Origin: Mucilaginibacter paludis DSM 18603
Lineage (GTDB): Bacteria > Bacteroidota > Bacteroidia > Sphingobacteriales > Sphingobacteriaceae
Direction of reading: 5' to 3'
Length of the DNA stretch: 64,000 bases
NCBI RefSeq assembly: GCF_000166195.2
Contig: NZ_CM001403.1
Span: forward strand, 1,878,432 to 1,942,431
Shown here: piece by piece, positions 54,543 through 64,000 of the stretch
Layout of the letters: every line of letters starts with the position of its first letter
Numbering within the stretch: position 1 is the first letter of the stretch
The notes under the pieces: model-generated
The model's database searches: none
Told to the model about the DNA's origin: nothing
The model's input: only the letters and a program-made list of their open reading frames with translations
Position numbers and translations under genes: made by a program

Positions 54543-56330
54543 ATGCGCAAAATACTCTTACTCTTATGCCTCGCCGGCACTTTTACAGCTTGCAAGCAAC
54601 CCAAGTCCGGCGGCTCAACAACAACTGGCATTGCCAACAAAGATATAGCCAAAGTATTCGATGATTATTACGAAGACCGGCTGAAGCTGTACCCCATGGA
54701 AGCCACCTCCATAGGCGATAACCGCTACAACGATCTGTTGCCTAACGATGGTTCGGCTGCCTTTATCAAGCAATCGCATGATTTTTATGCAGGTTACCTG
54801 GATAAAATCAAAGCTTTTAAACGTGATGAACTCAACGACGAAGACAAACTATCCTACGATATCTTTATTTATGAAATGAACATTGCATTGGATGGCTATA
54901 AATATCATTTTGAGTATATGCCCTTTAACCAAATGTTCTCGTTACCCCTTACCATCGGGCAATATGGTTCGGGCACAAGCGCGCAGCCGTTTAAAACCGT
55001 AAAAGATTATGACGACTGGCTGAAAAGGTTATCGGCCTTTCAATTATGGGCTGATACCGCTAAGGCCAATTTCAGCAAAGGCATCAAGGCTGGCGACGTA
55101 ATGCCCAAAGCGCTGATTGTAAAAATGATTCCGCAGATGGAGAGTATGGTAGTAAGCGATCCTGCAAAAAGCTTGTTCTACACTCCGGTTACCAACTTTC
55201 CCAAGAGTTTTACAGATGCCGATAAGAAGCGATTAACCGATGACTATAAAAAAGCTATCCTGACCGTAGTAGTACCAACTTATAAGGGATTGGCCGACTA
55301 TCTTAAAAACCAATACCTTCCGCATACACGTTCAACATCCGGCTACTCGGCTATACCTGACGGACCCGGCATGTACAAATACCTGGTGAAACAACAAACT
55401 ACTACCGATAAAACCCCGGAAGAAATTTATCAGTTAGGCTTAAAAGAAGTTGCCCGCATTCGCGGAGAGATGGACAGTATCAAAAACAAGGTTGGCTTTA
55501 AAGGCGATTTGAAATCGTTTTTTGAATACATGAAAACCGACCCGAAGTTTACGCCATACAAAACCCCGAAGCAAGTGCTTGATGCTTTCGAAAACATCCA
55601 CCAAAGGATGAAACCCAACCTTGAAAAAATGTTTAGCCATGTACCCAAAACCCCTTTCGAGATCAGGCAGACAGAAGCTTTCCGCGCCGCATCGGCAAGT
55701 GCCGAATACAACCAGGGCAGTGCCGACGGTACCCGCCCAGGTATATTTTACGTGCCGATATTGGATGCTACCAAATTTAACATTACATCGGGCATGGAAT
55801 CGCTCTTTTTACACGAAGCTATACCAGGTCACCATTACCAGATCTCGTTAACACAGGAAAATACTTCCCTACCCAAATTCCGCCGCTTTGGAGGCGATAA
55901 CGCTTATGTGGAAGGGTGGGCGCTGTACTGCGAGTCTTTAGGTAAAGAACTTGGCCTTTTTGCCGATCCGTACCAGCATATGGGTGCCTTAGGCGATGAA
56001 ATTCACCGAGCCATACGCCTGGTAGTTGATGTGGCTATCCATACCAAAGGCATGACGCGCGAACAAGCCATCAAATACATGACCGATAACGAACAGATAA
56101 GCGAGGAAGGTGCCACTGCCGAAATTGAGCGCTATATGGCCATACCGGCACAGGCCCTGGGCTACAAAATAGGTGCGCTGAAAATTCGTGAACTACGCAC
56201 CCGCGCCGCCAACCAATTAGGAAGCAAATTTAACGTGGCCGAGTTCCATAACCAGATCTTGAAAGATGGTTCAATGCCGCTGAGCGTATTGGAAACAAAA
56301 ATTGATGCCTGGATAGCAACGCAAAAATAG
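54543..56330 (+). CDS. DUF885-family lipoprotein, zinc-peptidase-like
   Basis: A 595-residue protein with a lipoprotein signal (TFTAC, Cys about 17). Its DUF885 domain holds the metal motif LHEAIPGHHYQ (His424 to His431, HExxxxxHH-like) and a second-helix region AYVEGWALYCESLG with the Glu expected as a ligand. DUF885 proteins are thought to be secreted or periplasmic peptidases; the substrate is unknown. It starts 112 bp after the aspartic-protease-like gene. Confidence 0.9.
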   Translation: MRKILLLLCLAGTFTACKQPKSGGSTTTGIANKDIAKVFDDYYEDRLKLYPMEATSIGDNRYNDLLPNDGSAAFIKQSHDFYAGYLDKIKAFKRDELNDEDKLSYDIFIYEMNIALDGYKYHFEYMPFNQMFSLPLTIGQYGSGTSAQPFKTVKDYDDWLKRLSAFQLWADTAKANFSKGIKAGDVMPKALIVKMIPQMESMVVSDPAKSLFYTPVTNFPKSFTDADKKRLTDDYKKAILTVVVPTYKGLADYLKNQYLPHTRSTSGYSAIPDGPGMYKYLVKQQTTTDKTPEEIYQLGLKEVARIRGEMDSIKNKVGFKGDLKSFFEYMKTDPKFTPYKTPKQVLDAFENIHQRMKPNLEKMFSHVPKTPFEIRQTEAFRAASASAEYNQGSADGTRPGIFYVPILDATKFNITSGMESLFLHEAIPGHHYQISLTQENTSLPKFRRFGGDNAYVEGWALYCESLGKELGLFADPYQHMGALGDEIHRAIRLVVDVAIHTKGMTREQAIKYMTDNEQISEEGATAEIERYMAIPAQALGYKIGALKIRELRTRAANQLGSKFNVAEFHNQILKDGSMPLSVLETKIDAWIATQK

Positions 56331-56347
56331 TTTTTATTAAGGTAAGA

Positions 56348-56464
56348 ATGTTCTATAGTCTTATTACCTGCATGCTCCTGTCCGGCCTAACCACCATAAC
56401 AGGGGCATGCTTTATACCCGCCGACACAGTTGATGGAAAAATTGTTTTGAGTTTAAACAGGTAA
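56348..56464 (+). CDS. Possible 38-aa micro-protein
   Basis: ATG at 56348 to TAA at 56462-56464. The peptide starts MFYSLITCMLLSGLTTITGAC, a signal- or lipobox-like stretch, then FIPADTVDGKIVLSLNR. The DNA also has GCATGCTCCTGT/ACAGGGGCATGC inverted stretches inside it, so it may instead be a hairpin. Weak evidence. Confidence 0.25.
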   Translation: MFYSLITCMLLSGLTTITGACFIPADTVDGKIVLSLNR

Positions 56465-56487
56465 GCCGTAACACCGATTTTTTTTAA

Positions 56488-57699
56488 ATGAATAACACCG
56501 CCTGGAGTATCATCAGTCATCAATTTCAATTGCCTGTAACCAACCCGGTATTAATCTTCGCCCTCATACTTTTCATTATTCTGCTGGCGCCTATCCTGAT
56601 GGGTAAAATCAGATTGCCGGGTATTGTCGGCTTTATCATGGCAGGGATAGCGATAGGTCCGCATGGGTTTAATGTACTCCAAAAAAATTCGGCAATTGAA
56701 TTGTTTTCTACTATAGGCCTGCTGTACATTATGTTTATAGCAGGTATTGAACTTGACCCCGACGAATTTAGAAACCGCAGGCATAAAAGCTTCATATTTG
56801 GCTTATTAACCTTTGCTATACCCATACTTATCGGCTTGCCCGTTTGCTATTACTTGCTGGGTTATCCGTTTATTACAGCCATTTTGGTTTCCATTATGTT
56901 TGCTACGCATACGCTGGTGGCCTATCCTATTGTAAATAAGTACGGGGTATCAAAAAACGAGGCTGTTGCCATCGCCGTAGGCGGAACCATTTTAACCGAT
57001 ACCGCTGTACTGATTATTTTAGCCATTATTATAGCCGCTAATAACGGCGGGCTCACCACCCAATTTTGGCTGCACTTAATTATATCGTTAAGCCTTTTTT
57101 TAGCGGTTATGTTCCTGGTGGTACCCATTCTGGCCAAATGGTTTTTCGCCAGGCTCGAAAGCGAGAAAACATCGCATTATGTTTTTGTATTGTCGGTGGT
57201 GTTTTTTTCGGCCTTTCTTTCACAGTTAGCCGGGGTTGAACCTATTATAGGAGCCTTTATGGCCGGGTTGGCCCTCAACCGCCTGATTCCCCATACCTCC
57301 ATCCTGATGAACCGGATAGAATTTGTAGGCAACGCTATATTTATCCCTTTCTTTTTAATCAGCGTAGGGATGCTGGTTGACCTTCGGGTGCTTTTCCGTG
57401 GGCCCGAGGCCATTACCGTGGCTTGTTGTTTAAGTACCGTAGCCCTGGCAGGCAAATGGCTTGCCGCGCTCATTACCCAGCAAACATTTAAGTATTCGGC
57501 CACACAGCGCGGTTTATTATTTGGATTAAGTAGCTCGCATGCCGCCGCTACACTGGCCATTATCCTGGTGGGTTACAAAACCAAAATCATCGACGATAAC
57601 ATTCTCAACGGAACGATTATCCTGATACTGATTACCTGTGTTGTAGCTTCCTTTGCTACCGAACGCGCCAGCAGGAAAATCGCCAATAAAGAGATATAG
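56488..57699 (+). CDS. Cation:proton antiporter, CPA2 family
   Basis: A 403-residue inner-membrane protein with about 12 helices. LPGIVGFIMAGIAIGPHGFNVL and VEPIIGAFMAGLALNRLIP are Kef/NapA-like segments, and GTILTDTAVLII contains the conserved acidic site. The C terminus is short with no TrkA-N nucleotide-binding domain, so it is a KefB-like/NhaP-like exchanger without that gate. It moves Na+ or K+ against H+. Ion choice cannot be decided. Confidence 0.9.
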   Translation: MNNTAWSIISHQFQLPVTNPVLIFALILFIILLAPILMGKIRLPGIVGFIMAGIAIGPHGFNVLQKNSAIELFSTIGLLYIMFIAGIELDPDEFRNRRHKSFIFGLLTFAIPILIGLPVCYYLLGYPFITAILVSIMFATHTLVAYPIVNKYGVSKNEAVAIAVGGTILTDTAVLIILAIIIAANNGGLTTQFWLHLIISLSLFLAVMFLVVPILAKWFFARLESEKTSHYVFVLSVVFFSAFLSQLAGVEPIIGAFMAGLALNRLIPHTSILMNRIEFVGNAIFIPFFLISVGMLVDLRVLFRGPEAITVACCLSTVALAGKWLAALITQQTFKYSATQRGLLFGLSSSHAAATLAIILVGYKTKIIDDNILNGTIILILITCVVASFATERASRKIANKEI

Positions 57700-57717
57700 C
57701 CTGATATACTCCTGTAA

Positions 57718-57763
57718 GTCAAGAGTACTTAGTCAGGAGTACTTAGTCAGGAGTCTTGAGTCA
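57718..57763. repeat. Short direct repeat AGTACTTAGTCAGG
   Basis: Two copies of AGTACTTAGTCAGG in tandem, bounded by AAGAGT and AGTCTTGAGTC partial copies, just after the antiporter stop. Small non-coding duplication. Confidence 0.6.
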
Positions 57764-57829
57764 AAACTCCTTATTAATTATCGAGTACTTTGACTTTACG
57801 ATAACCAGCATTTTATTGTTGACACAACA

Positions 57830-57970
57830 CTACGCTGTATAAGCCGATAAACTTACCAAAGCGGTATTTGTTGAAGCCGGGTTAGTTACCGTACTTTTTC
57901 TACGAGACTCCAGGATAGCTACACATGCCATCAGAAATACAACAGCTACAATTAATATCTTTAGTTTCAC
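57830..57970 (-). CDS. Possible 46-aa membrane micro-protein (GTG start)
   Basis: On the minus strand GTG at 57968-57970 opens a frame to a TAG at 57830-57832. The peptide VKLKILIVAVVFLMACVAIL is a membrane helix or lipobox-type signal, followed by a short Ser/Thr-rich tail ending LSAYTA. The hydrophobic start and suitable length make it plausible, but there is no other support. Confidence 0.35.
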   Translation of the reverse strand: MKLKILIVAVVFLMACVAILESRRKSTVTNPASTNTALVSLSAYTA

Positions 57971-58280
57971 ACGCTTTAATTTTAATCAGTTAGCCTACAA
58001 ATAATCACCACAATCATCTTATTAACCGGGCTTAATTCTAATTATTCCCCGGGAGATATCTAATGTTACAAAATTATTTTTCCAGATGAAATTGAAATGA
58101 AGTGCAAAAGTTGGAAGAATAAATAAATCCATCGTCATGATGGAGTCAACTATGCTGTAGGATGCTTATGTGGCTATACGCTCTGTTTGTCGCGTGATGA
58201 CACACAACCCTTCGCCCCCTCTCCAACGCTATTACGTTAAAAATTTTGTTGCTTATCAAATGATGATCTACTCACATCTA

Positions 58281-58443
58281 TCTGCGCTTTATCGCTCGCA
58301 TAGTACACACCCCTCCGCCCCTCTCAAGAGGGGAATCGCACTGGGCCGCCGCTTTTTTATACATCTCATTGATAATGAGTACATTTTTACCAACTCCCCT
58401 CTTGAGAGGGGCGGGCTCGGCGGTGCGGCTGCGGGGGTGTGTT
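58281..58443. repeat. Dispersed palindromic repeat, copy B (about 163 bp)
   Basis: Same block order as 9631-9800: TCTGCGCTTTAT, CGCTCGCATAG, ACACACCCCTCC, CCCCTCTCAAGAGGGG, GGGCCGCCGCTTTTTT, CATTGATAATGAGT and GGGGTGTGTT. Both ends are inverted. A 101-codon frame runs through it on the plus strand but does not match the other copy, so it is read as non-coding. Confidence 0.75.
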
Positions 58444-58550
58444 TCGCCGTGAGTAAGGATACTTTGCTGTTATAAAAACGATGCTTTGTTTGTGGCTCGA
58501 ATCTGCCCCTCAAAAGGATCATCGTACAGGCGACGGCTTTCAACTAAAAT

Positions 58551-58580
58551 AAAAAACCCCGCAGCTTAGGCGGGGTTTTG
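58551..58580 (-). terminator. Rho-independent terminator after gyrB
   Basis: On the minus strand AAAACCCCGC pairs with GCGGGGTTTT around CTAAGCT, followed by T residues. It lies about 25 bp past the gyrB stop. Confidence 0.85.
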
Positions 58581-58603
58581 ATTATATCAGAAACAGAGAT
58601 TAC

Positions 58604-60610
<2,007 letters not shown>

Positions 60611-60753
60611 TTATCGCCATTGTTGATAAAATACATCGCGAAAACAAACAAGCGCACCCGGGTCAATAAAATGCACCCAATCGCCCCAAAACTACTTGGA
60701 AAAGAAAAAAACCAACTACTGTTAAGTTAAATATAATATGACGTATAAAAGCG

Positions 60754-60761
60754 TATATTTG
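60754..60761 (+). promoter_or_regulatory. Probable -7 box of IS630 transposase
   Basis: TATATTTG fits TAnnTTTG, 15 bp before the transposase ATG and inside the IS. It would let the element carry its own promoter. Confidence 0.45.
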
Positions 60762-60776
60762 TAAAACAAATTACAG

Positions 60777-61235
60777 ATGGTACGTTATACGATAAAACTT
60801 ACAAAAGAGGAGGTTGGAGAGTTATACTCGATAATCAACAAGGGCTCCCATAGTTCTCAAACATTCCGGACAGCCTATATACTATTGAATTGTGATGAAG
60901 GGGAATATGCGGAGAAAATAACAAATGAACAGATCAGCAAAGTCCTGAAAGTAGGGATGCGAACGATAGACCGGGTGAAGAAAAAGTTTATTGAAGAGGG
61001 TTTTGAAGGTGTTTTAGATCGTCGCCCCACCAGCCGTGTTTATGAAACAAAATCAGATGGCGATGTAGAAGCGAAGCTGGTTGCCTTGTGTTGCAGCGAG
61101 CCGCCTGAGGGGTTTGCTAAATGGTCATTAAGGCTACTCGCCGATAAAATGGTAGAGTTGGAATATGTAGAAAGTATTTCGCATGTAACAGTAAGAAGTG
61201 TGCTTAAAAAAACGAACTTAAGCCTTGGAAAGTAA
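60777..61235 (+). CDS. IS630 transposase, N-terminal frame
   Basis: 152 residues with a helix-turn-helix DNA-binding region (ITNEQISKVLKVGMRTIDRVKKKF) and a winged-helix continuation (FAKWSLRLLADKMVELEYVESIS) ending VLKKTNLSLGK. It stops in the 0 frame just after a run of seven A (61206-61212). A -1 shift on this run reads NELKPWKVKGWVIPPEKSSE, which joins to the DDE domain, so the two frames form one split transposase that needs frameshifting for the full enzyme. Confidence 0.85.
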   Translation: MVRYTIKLTKEEVGELYSIINKGSHSSQTFRTAYILLNCDEGEYAEKITNEQISKVLKVGMRTIDRVKKKFIEEGFEGVLDRRPTSRVYETKSDGDVEAKLVALCCSEPPEGFAKWSLRLLADKMVELEYVESISHVTVRSVLKKTNLSLGK

Positions 61236-61909
61236 AGGGCTGGGTAATACCACCGGAAAAAAGCAGCGAATTTGTAGCCAATATGGAACGCGTATTGGAT
61301 GTATACAAAAAACCTTATGATGAGGAATTTCCGGTTGTATGTATGGATGAGTCGCCAAAACAATTGATAGAAGAAGGGCAGCCCTCTCAAGCCATGAAGC
61401 CTGGCCAGGAGGCAAGAGTAGATTACGAGTACATAAGGCATGGGGTAGTCAATATATTTATGGCCAACGAGCCTTTGAGGGGCAAGCGCTTTGTAGAAAT
61501 TACGGCGTTTAAAACCAAAAAGGACTGGGCTTTATTCGTAAAAAGAATAGCAGATGAATGGTACCCGACAGCGAAAAAAATAACTTTAGTAATGGACAAT
61601 TTTAAAACCCATTCGGCCTCTGCATTTTACGAGACATTTGAACCAGCCGAAGCCAAAAGGCTATGGGATAGGTTTGAGTTTGTTTATACGCCCAAGCATG
61701 GAAGCTGGCTCAATATGGCCGAGATAGAATTGCATGTATTGAATGGGCAATGCCTAAACAGGCATATTTCAACAATGCTGAAGATCAATGAAGAGGTAGC
61801 GGCATGGCAACACAACAGAAATAATAAGAACAGCAAAATTAACTGGCAGTTCGAAAATAAAGATGCGCGAATAAAACTGAAAAGACTTTATCCGTCATTA
61901 CACGATTAA
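61211..61909 (+). CDS. IS630 transposase, C-terminal DDE frame (joined by -1 shift)
   Basis: Reading -1 from base 61211 gives NELKPW..., then the DDE catalytic domain. Catalytic acids are Asp in VVCMDESP, Asp in LVMDNFKTH and Glu in WLNMAEIEL, all present. An internal ATG at 61283 could begin this part alone, but it would lack the first part of the domain. The combined protein of about 375 residues is the usual IS630 size. The frame ends at 61909 inside the right inverted repeat. Confidence 0.85.
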   Translation, partial: NELKPWKVKGWVIPPEKSSEFVANMERVLDVYKKPYDEEFPVVCMDESPKQLIEEGQPSQAMKPGQEARVDYEYIRHGVVNIFMANEPLRGKRFVEITAFKTKKDWALFVKRIADEWYPTAKKITLVMDNFKTHSASAFYETFEPAEAKRLWDRFEFVYTPKHGSWLNMAEIELHVLNGQCLNRHISTMLKINEEVAAWQHNRNNKNSKINWQFENKDARIKLKRLYPSLHD

Positions 61910-62035
61910 CATAACACTACCTTACTATCAATAACTATAAGCCGATTAACATTGCCTAAAATTTCACACCTTCTACTTATTCAAAAAGACCACCAAGAGT
62001 GGTATTGTTGATCATTACTACTGTCAGGTCAAAAG

Positions 62036-62635
62036 TCACTTTATCGGAATTTGCAAGTCCCAAGCCTGCTCCTGCTCCGGTCTCTGTACTGTTAATTCCG
62101 GACTGGCATGCAATCCATTTGACACACGATACTTACGGTATTTATTTTTGGTTTTACCGAACCGGATATCCTTAGCCGACTCTTTGCGTGTAATCAGCAT
62201 AGGGATGCCAACACCAGTGGCCAAACTCATTAATATAAACATCACCTTTAAGCCGTTGTGCATGGTTTCGGCTAATACGGGCCCATAAGTTGCCGGGTTA
62301 TTATCGCCGGCCAAACTAATTAGACCGAGCATCATCCGGTAGGCAAAAACTCCCGGAACCATCGGTATAACAGCCGGAATAGCAAATATGGGTTGCGGGG
62401 CGTGTTTGTAATGCGCAAAATAAATACTAAGAAAACCAATAAGCATTGCGCCCAAAAACGTACTCACAATAACGTTAGCGCCAAAGTGTACCAAAATCAC
62501 TTTGGTAAGCCCACCCAGGGCACCGAGGATAAAAATAGAAGGCAGCGTTCTGCGGGGTACATTAAAAAGCACTGCGAAGCCGATGGCGGCACAGCCAAAC
62601 CAAAAGCCTTTTTCGGATATCAGTAACCACTCCAT
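62036..62635 (-). CDS. Threonine/serine exporter, ThrE C-terminal-type subunit
   Basis: A 199-residue membrane protein with about five helices, of the DUF3815/ThrE_2 type. IPAVIPMVPGVFAYRMMLG is the conserved proline-rich helix pair, after LGALGGLTKVILVHFGANV. In many bacteria ThrE is one chain; here its two halves are separate genes. Its ATG lies immediately next to the stop of the upstream partner at 62636, so they are coupled. It should export threonine or serine using proton motive force; substrate is inferred. Confidence 0.88.
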   Translation of the reverse strand: MEWLLISEKGFWFGCAAIGFAVLFNVPRRTLPSIFILGALGGLTKVILVHFGANVIVSTFLGAMLIGFLSIYFAHYKHAPQPIFAIPAVIPMVPGVFAYRMMLGLISLAGDNNPATYGPVLAETMHNGLKVMFILMSLATGVGIPMLITRKESAKDIRFGKTKNKYRKYRVSNGLHASPELTVQRPEQEQAWDLQIPIK

Positions 62636-63409
62636 CTAAAATTGGTAAATAGCCATAGAAGTTAACAAACCCAAAGCAATAGAAAACGAGATAATAAAAC
62701 CATGCAGCCCCCTGATTAAACCGTTCTGCAGGTTACCCGCAATCATGTCCGAGAAAGCGTTGATTAGCGGCACGCCGGGTATTAAAAACAATACCGAGGT
62801 TGCAAATGCAAATTCGTGCTTGGTTAGCGGATCAAATTTAACAAGCGCCCCGGCCATAATTGATGCCGTAAGCGATGCAAAATAGATACAGGCATACGGA
62901 TTAAATTTTAACCGCGTAGCTTCCTGTCTGATAAACATGCCCGCTACGGTAGCAAAAAAAACAACAACCATATCCAACGCGCTTCCGGTTGCCAACCTGC
63001 AAAAAGCTGCGCCTGCCAGGCCTGTTAATAACAAGATAACCAACCGCGGATAATGCGCCTGGGCGCAAAGCCGGTCAAGCTCATTATTGATTTGCTCAAC
63101 CTCCCATTTTTCATCAGCAACAAGCCAACTCATTTGGCTTATGCCAGAGATGAGATTAAAATTGATGCCATGAAGCGGCGTCCGTTTCAGGCTGCTGAAC
63201 ACAAACTCGTTAGCATCACTGTAAATACTGAGCATAATTGTTCTTTGTGATATCAGCATATGTGCGGTACAATTAAATGGAGCAGAAATCCGGTTAATGG
63301 TATTTCTGATCCTTCCTGTACTCGCGCCCGATGCCATCAGGATCATGGCCACTTCCAGTAAGGTGGCTCCTAATTCCTTTGTTTGCTTGTTTTTCGGCTT
63401 ATCCGGCAT
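62636..63409 (-). CDS. Threonine/serine exporter, ThrE N-terminal-type subunit
   Basis: A 257-residue protein of the DUF1212/ThrE type. The first ~120 residues are cytoplasmic (ASGASTGRIRNTINRISAPF), followed by about five membrane helices with ATSVLFLIPGVPLINAFSDMIAG as the conserved helix with PGVPLINA. It is the first gene of the pair with the 199-aa subunit. Confidence 0.9.
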   Translation of the reverse strand: MPDKPKNKQTKELGATLLEVAMILMASGASTGRIRNTINRISAPFNCTAHMLISQRTIMLSIYSDANEFVFSSLKRTPLHGINFNLISGISQMSWLVADEKWEVEQINNELDRLCAQAHYPRLVILLLTGLAGAAFCRLATGSALDMVVVFFATVAGMFIRQEATRLKFNPYACIYFASLTASIMAGALVKFDPLTKHEFAFATSVLFLIPGVPLINAFSDMIAGNLQNGLIRGLHGFIISFSIALGLLTSMAIYQF

Positions 63410-63637
63410 TTAATATTAGTTTATGCCAAAAGTAGCTCAGGAGCAACGCCAAAAAAATGATCTTAAACAGGTTTGAAAGTGAATATTGTATTAGTTTATC
63501 AAAATAGTAGATGAATACATTATTTAAAAAGCACACTCAATATTTTGATAATAAGCAGCGGGTTACACAATTTGGTGTTAAATTAGCTCCGGCTGCAAGG
63601 CTATTTTCAAAACATTAGGATACTTGCACCGAAAGTT

Positions 63638-63645
63638 TATCTTTG
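63638..63645 (+). promoter_or_regulatory. Probable -7 box upstream of the OmpH-like gene
   Basis: TATCTTTG fits TAnnTTTG and lies 23 bp before the ATG at 63669. A normal -33 box was not identified. Confidence 0.4.
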
Positions 63646-63668
63646 TCAAAATTTTTTTAAGTTCAATA

Positions 63669-64000
63669 ATGAAAACTTCAGTTTCTACTTTAATTAAAAC
63701 AACCTTAGCCGTTGCTATTGTTGTTACAGTTGCGGCATGCAATCAAACCAAAACCGACAGTAAACCGGCTGCTGCCACTACCTCTGCAGCAACTCCGGGA
63801 AAAGCTGAAATAGTATATGTTAACTCCGATTCATTATTGAATAAATATGAATACGCAAAGGATATGAACAACAGGCTGCAAGAAAAAGGCAAATCGGCCC
63901 AAAGCGACCTGGCTTCAAAAGGACAGGCTTTTCAGCGTGAAGCGATGGAATATCAAAAAAGCGCTAATACCATGAGTGCCGATCAGCGTGCGTCTACAGA
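63669..64000 (+). CDS. OmpH/Skp-family lipoprotein, 3' truncated by window edge
   Basis: Partial gene; 110 residues are visible. MKTSVSTLIKTTLAVAIVVTVAAC is a lipoprotein signal with Cys24, followed by a Thr/Ala-rich linker. From about residue 48 the OmpH/Skp pattern appears: EIVYVNSDSLLNKYEYAKDM, then a coiled-coil rich in Lys, Gln and Ala (LASKGQAFQREAMEYQKSAN). Skp-like proteins hold unfolded outer-membrane proteins in the periplasm. The lipid anchor is a common Bacteroidota variant. Confidence 0.85.
   Translation, partial: MKTSVSTLIKTTLAVAIVVTVAACNQTKTDSKPAAATTSAATPGKAEIVYVNSDSLLNKYEYAKDMNNRLQEKGKSAQSDLASKGQAFQREAMEYQKSANTMSADQRAST

Larger units (their letters stand above)
60719..61917. 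mobile_element. Complete IS630-family insertion sequence (1199 bp)
   Basis: The left end CTGTTAAGTTAAATATAATA and the complement of the right end (GTGTTATGTTAATCG) align as imperfect inverted repeats of about 30 bp, sharing TGTTAnGTTAA and then ATGACGnATAAA. A TA flanks each side (60717-60718 and 61918-61919), as expected for the IS630/Tc1 group, which duplicates TA on insertion. Inside are two overlapping transposase frames. The end of the second frame lies within the right repeat. It sits between gyrB and the exporter genes. Confidence 0.85.

Noticed and set aside
58170..58475. 101-codon frame across the palindromic repeat near 58.3 kb
   Set aside because: The other copy of the repeat (9631-9800) does not preserve the frame, so it is unlikely to code for a protein.

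Overview
The window looks like chromosome from a Bacteroidota bacterium of the Sphingobacteriaceae, most likely Mucilaginibacter or a close relative such as Pedobacter. The evidence is gliding-type ABC transporter genes (gldA, gldF, gldG), a SusC/SusD glycan-utilisation locus run by an ECF sigma factor and FecR anti-sigma factor, a TamB gene followed by a lipoprotein TamA homologue, -7 boxes of the form TAnnTTTG close to start codons, and many dispersed palindromic repeats. The genus is inferred, not proven.

Layout. 1-471 is the 3' end of an IS3-family element, followed by a secreted thioredoxin-like gene. 1.0-1.5 kb is a block of ~130-bp tandem repeats ending in a perfect 53-nt palindrome. 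1.5-6.7 kb (all minus) holds dnaN, gldG, gldF, a small beta-barrel gene and gldA. 6.85-8.7 kb has a MITE-like element and glyS. 8.7-10.2 kb is gene-poor and repeat-rich. 10.2-16.9 kb carries accessory metabolism: a probable Pyr4-type membrane terpene cyclase, OsmC, an old yellow enzyme, an MBL-fold hydrolase, small unknowns, ThuA and a ROK kinase. 17.3-23.3 kb has a TPR protein, a YwqE-like PHP phosphatase, a GAF-PAS-HisKA protein without an ATPase domain, a GH130 enzyme and a DUF58 protein. 23.4-29.0 kb has a second MITE-like copy, trxA, two unknowns and dnaE.

29.8-44.2 kb is one polysaccharide-utilisation locus (all plus): ECF sigma, FecR, SusC with an STN domain, SusD, a HExxH lipoprotein, two GH92 alpha-mannosidases and a GH29 alpha-fucosidase with a C-terminal F5/8C-like domain. 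The enzymes suggest a mannose- and fucose-bearing glycan such as an N-glycan or glycoprotein. The HExxH protein may attack the protein part. 44.9-52.3 kb is tamB-tamL (outer-membrane assembly). 52.5-57.7 kb has mdh, three tandem palindromic repeats, a retropepsin-like protein, a DUF885 lipoprotein and a CPA2 antiporter. 58.6-60.6 kb is gyrB. 60.7-61.9 kb is a complete IS630-family element with inverted ends, flanking TA and a split transposase. 62.0-63.4 kb is a two-gene ThrE-type exporter, and the window ends inside an OmpH/Skp-like lipoprotein gene.

No tRNA, rRNA, CRISPR array, phage or plasmid functions were seen. The least ordinary items are the HExxH lipoprotein in the glycan locus, the orphan terpene-cyclase-like protein, and several families of non-coding palindromic or MITE-like repeats, some with inverted ends that suggest past mobility. 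All family calls were made by reading motifs, without database searches.
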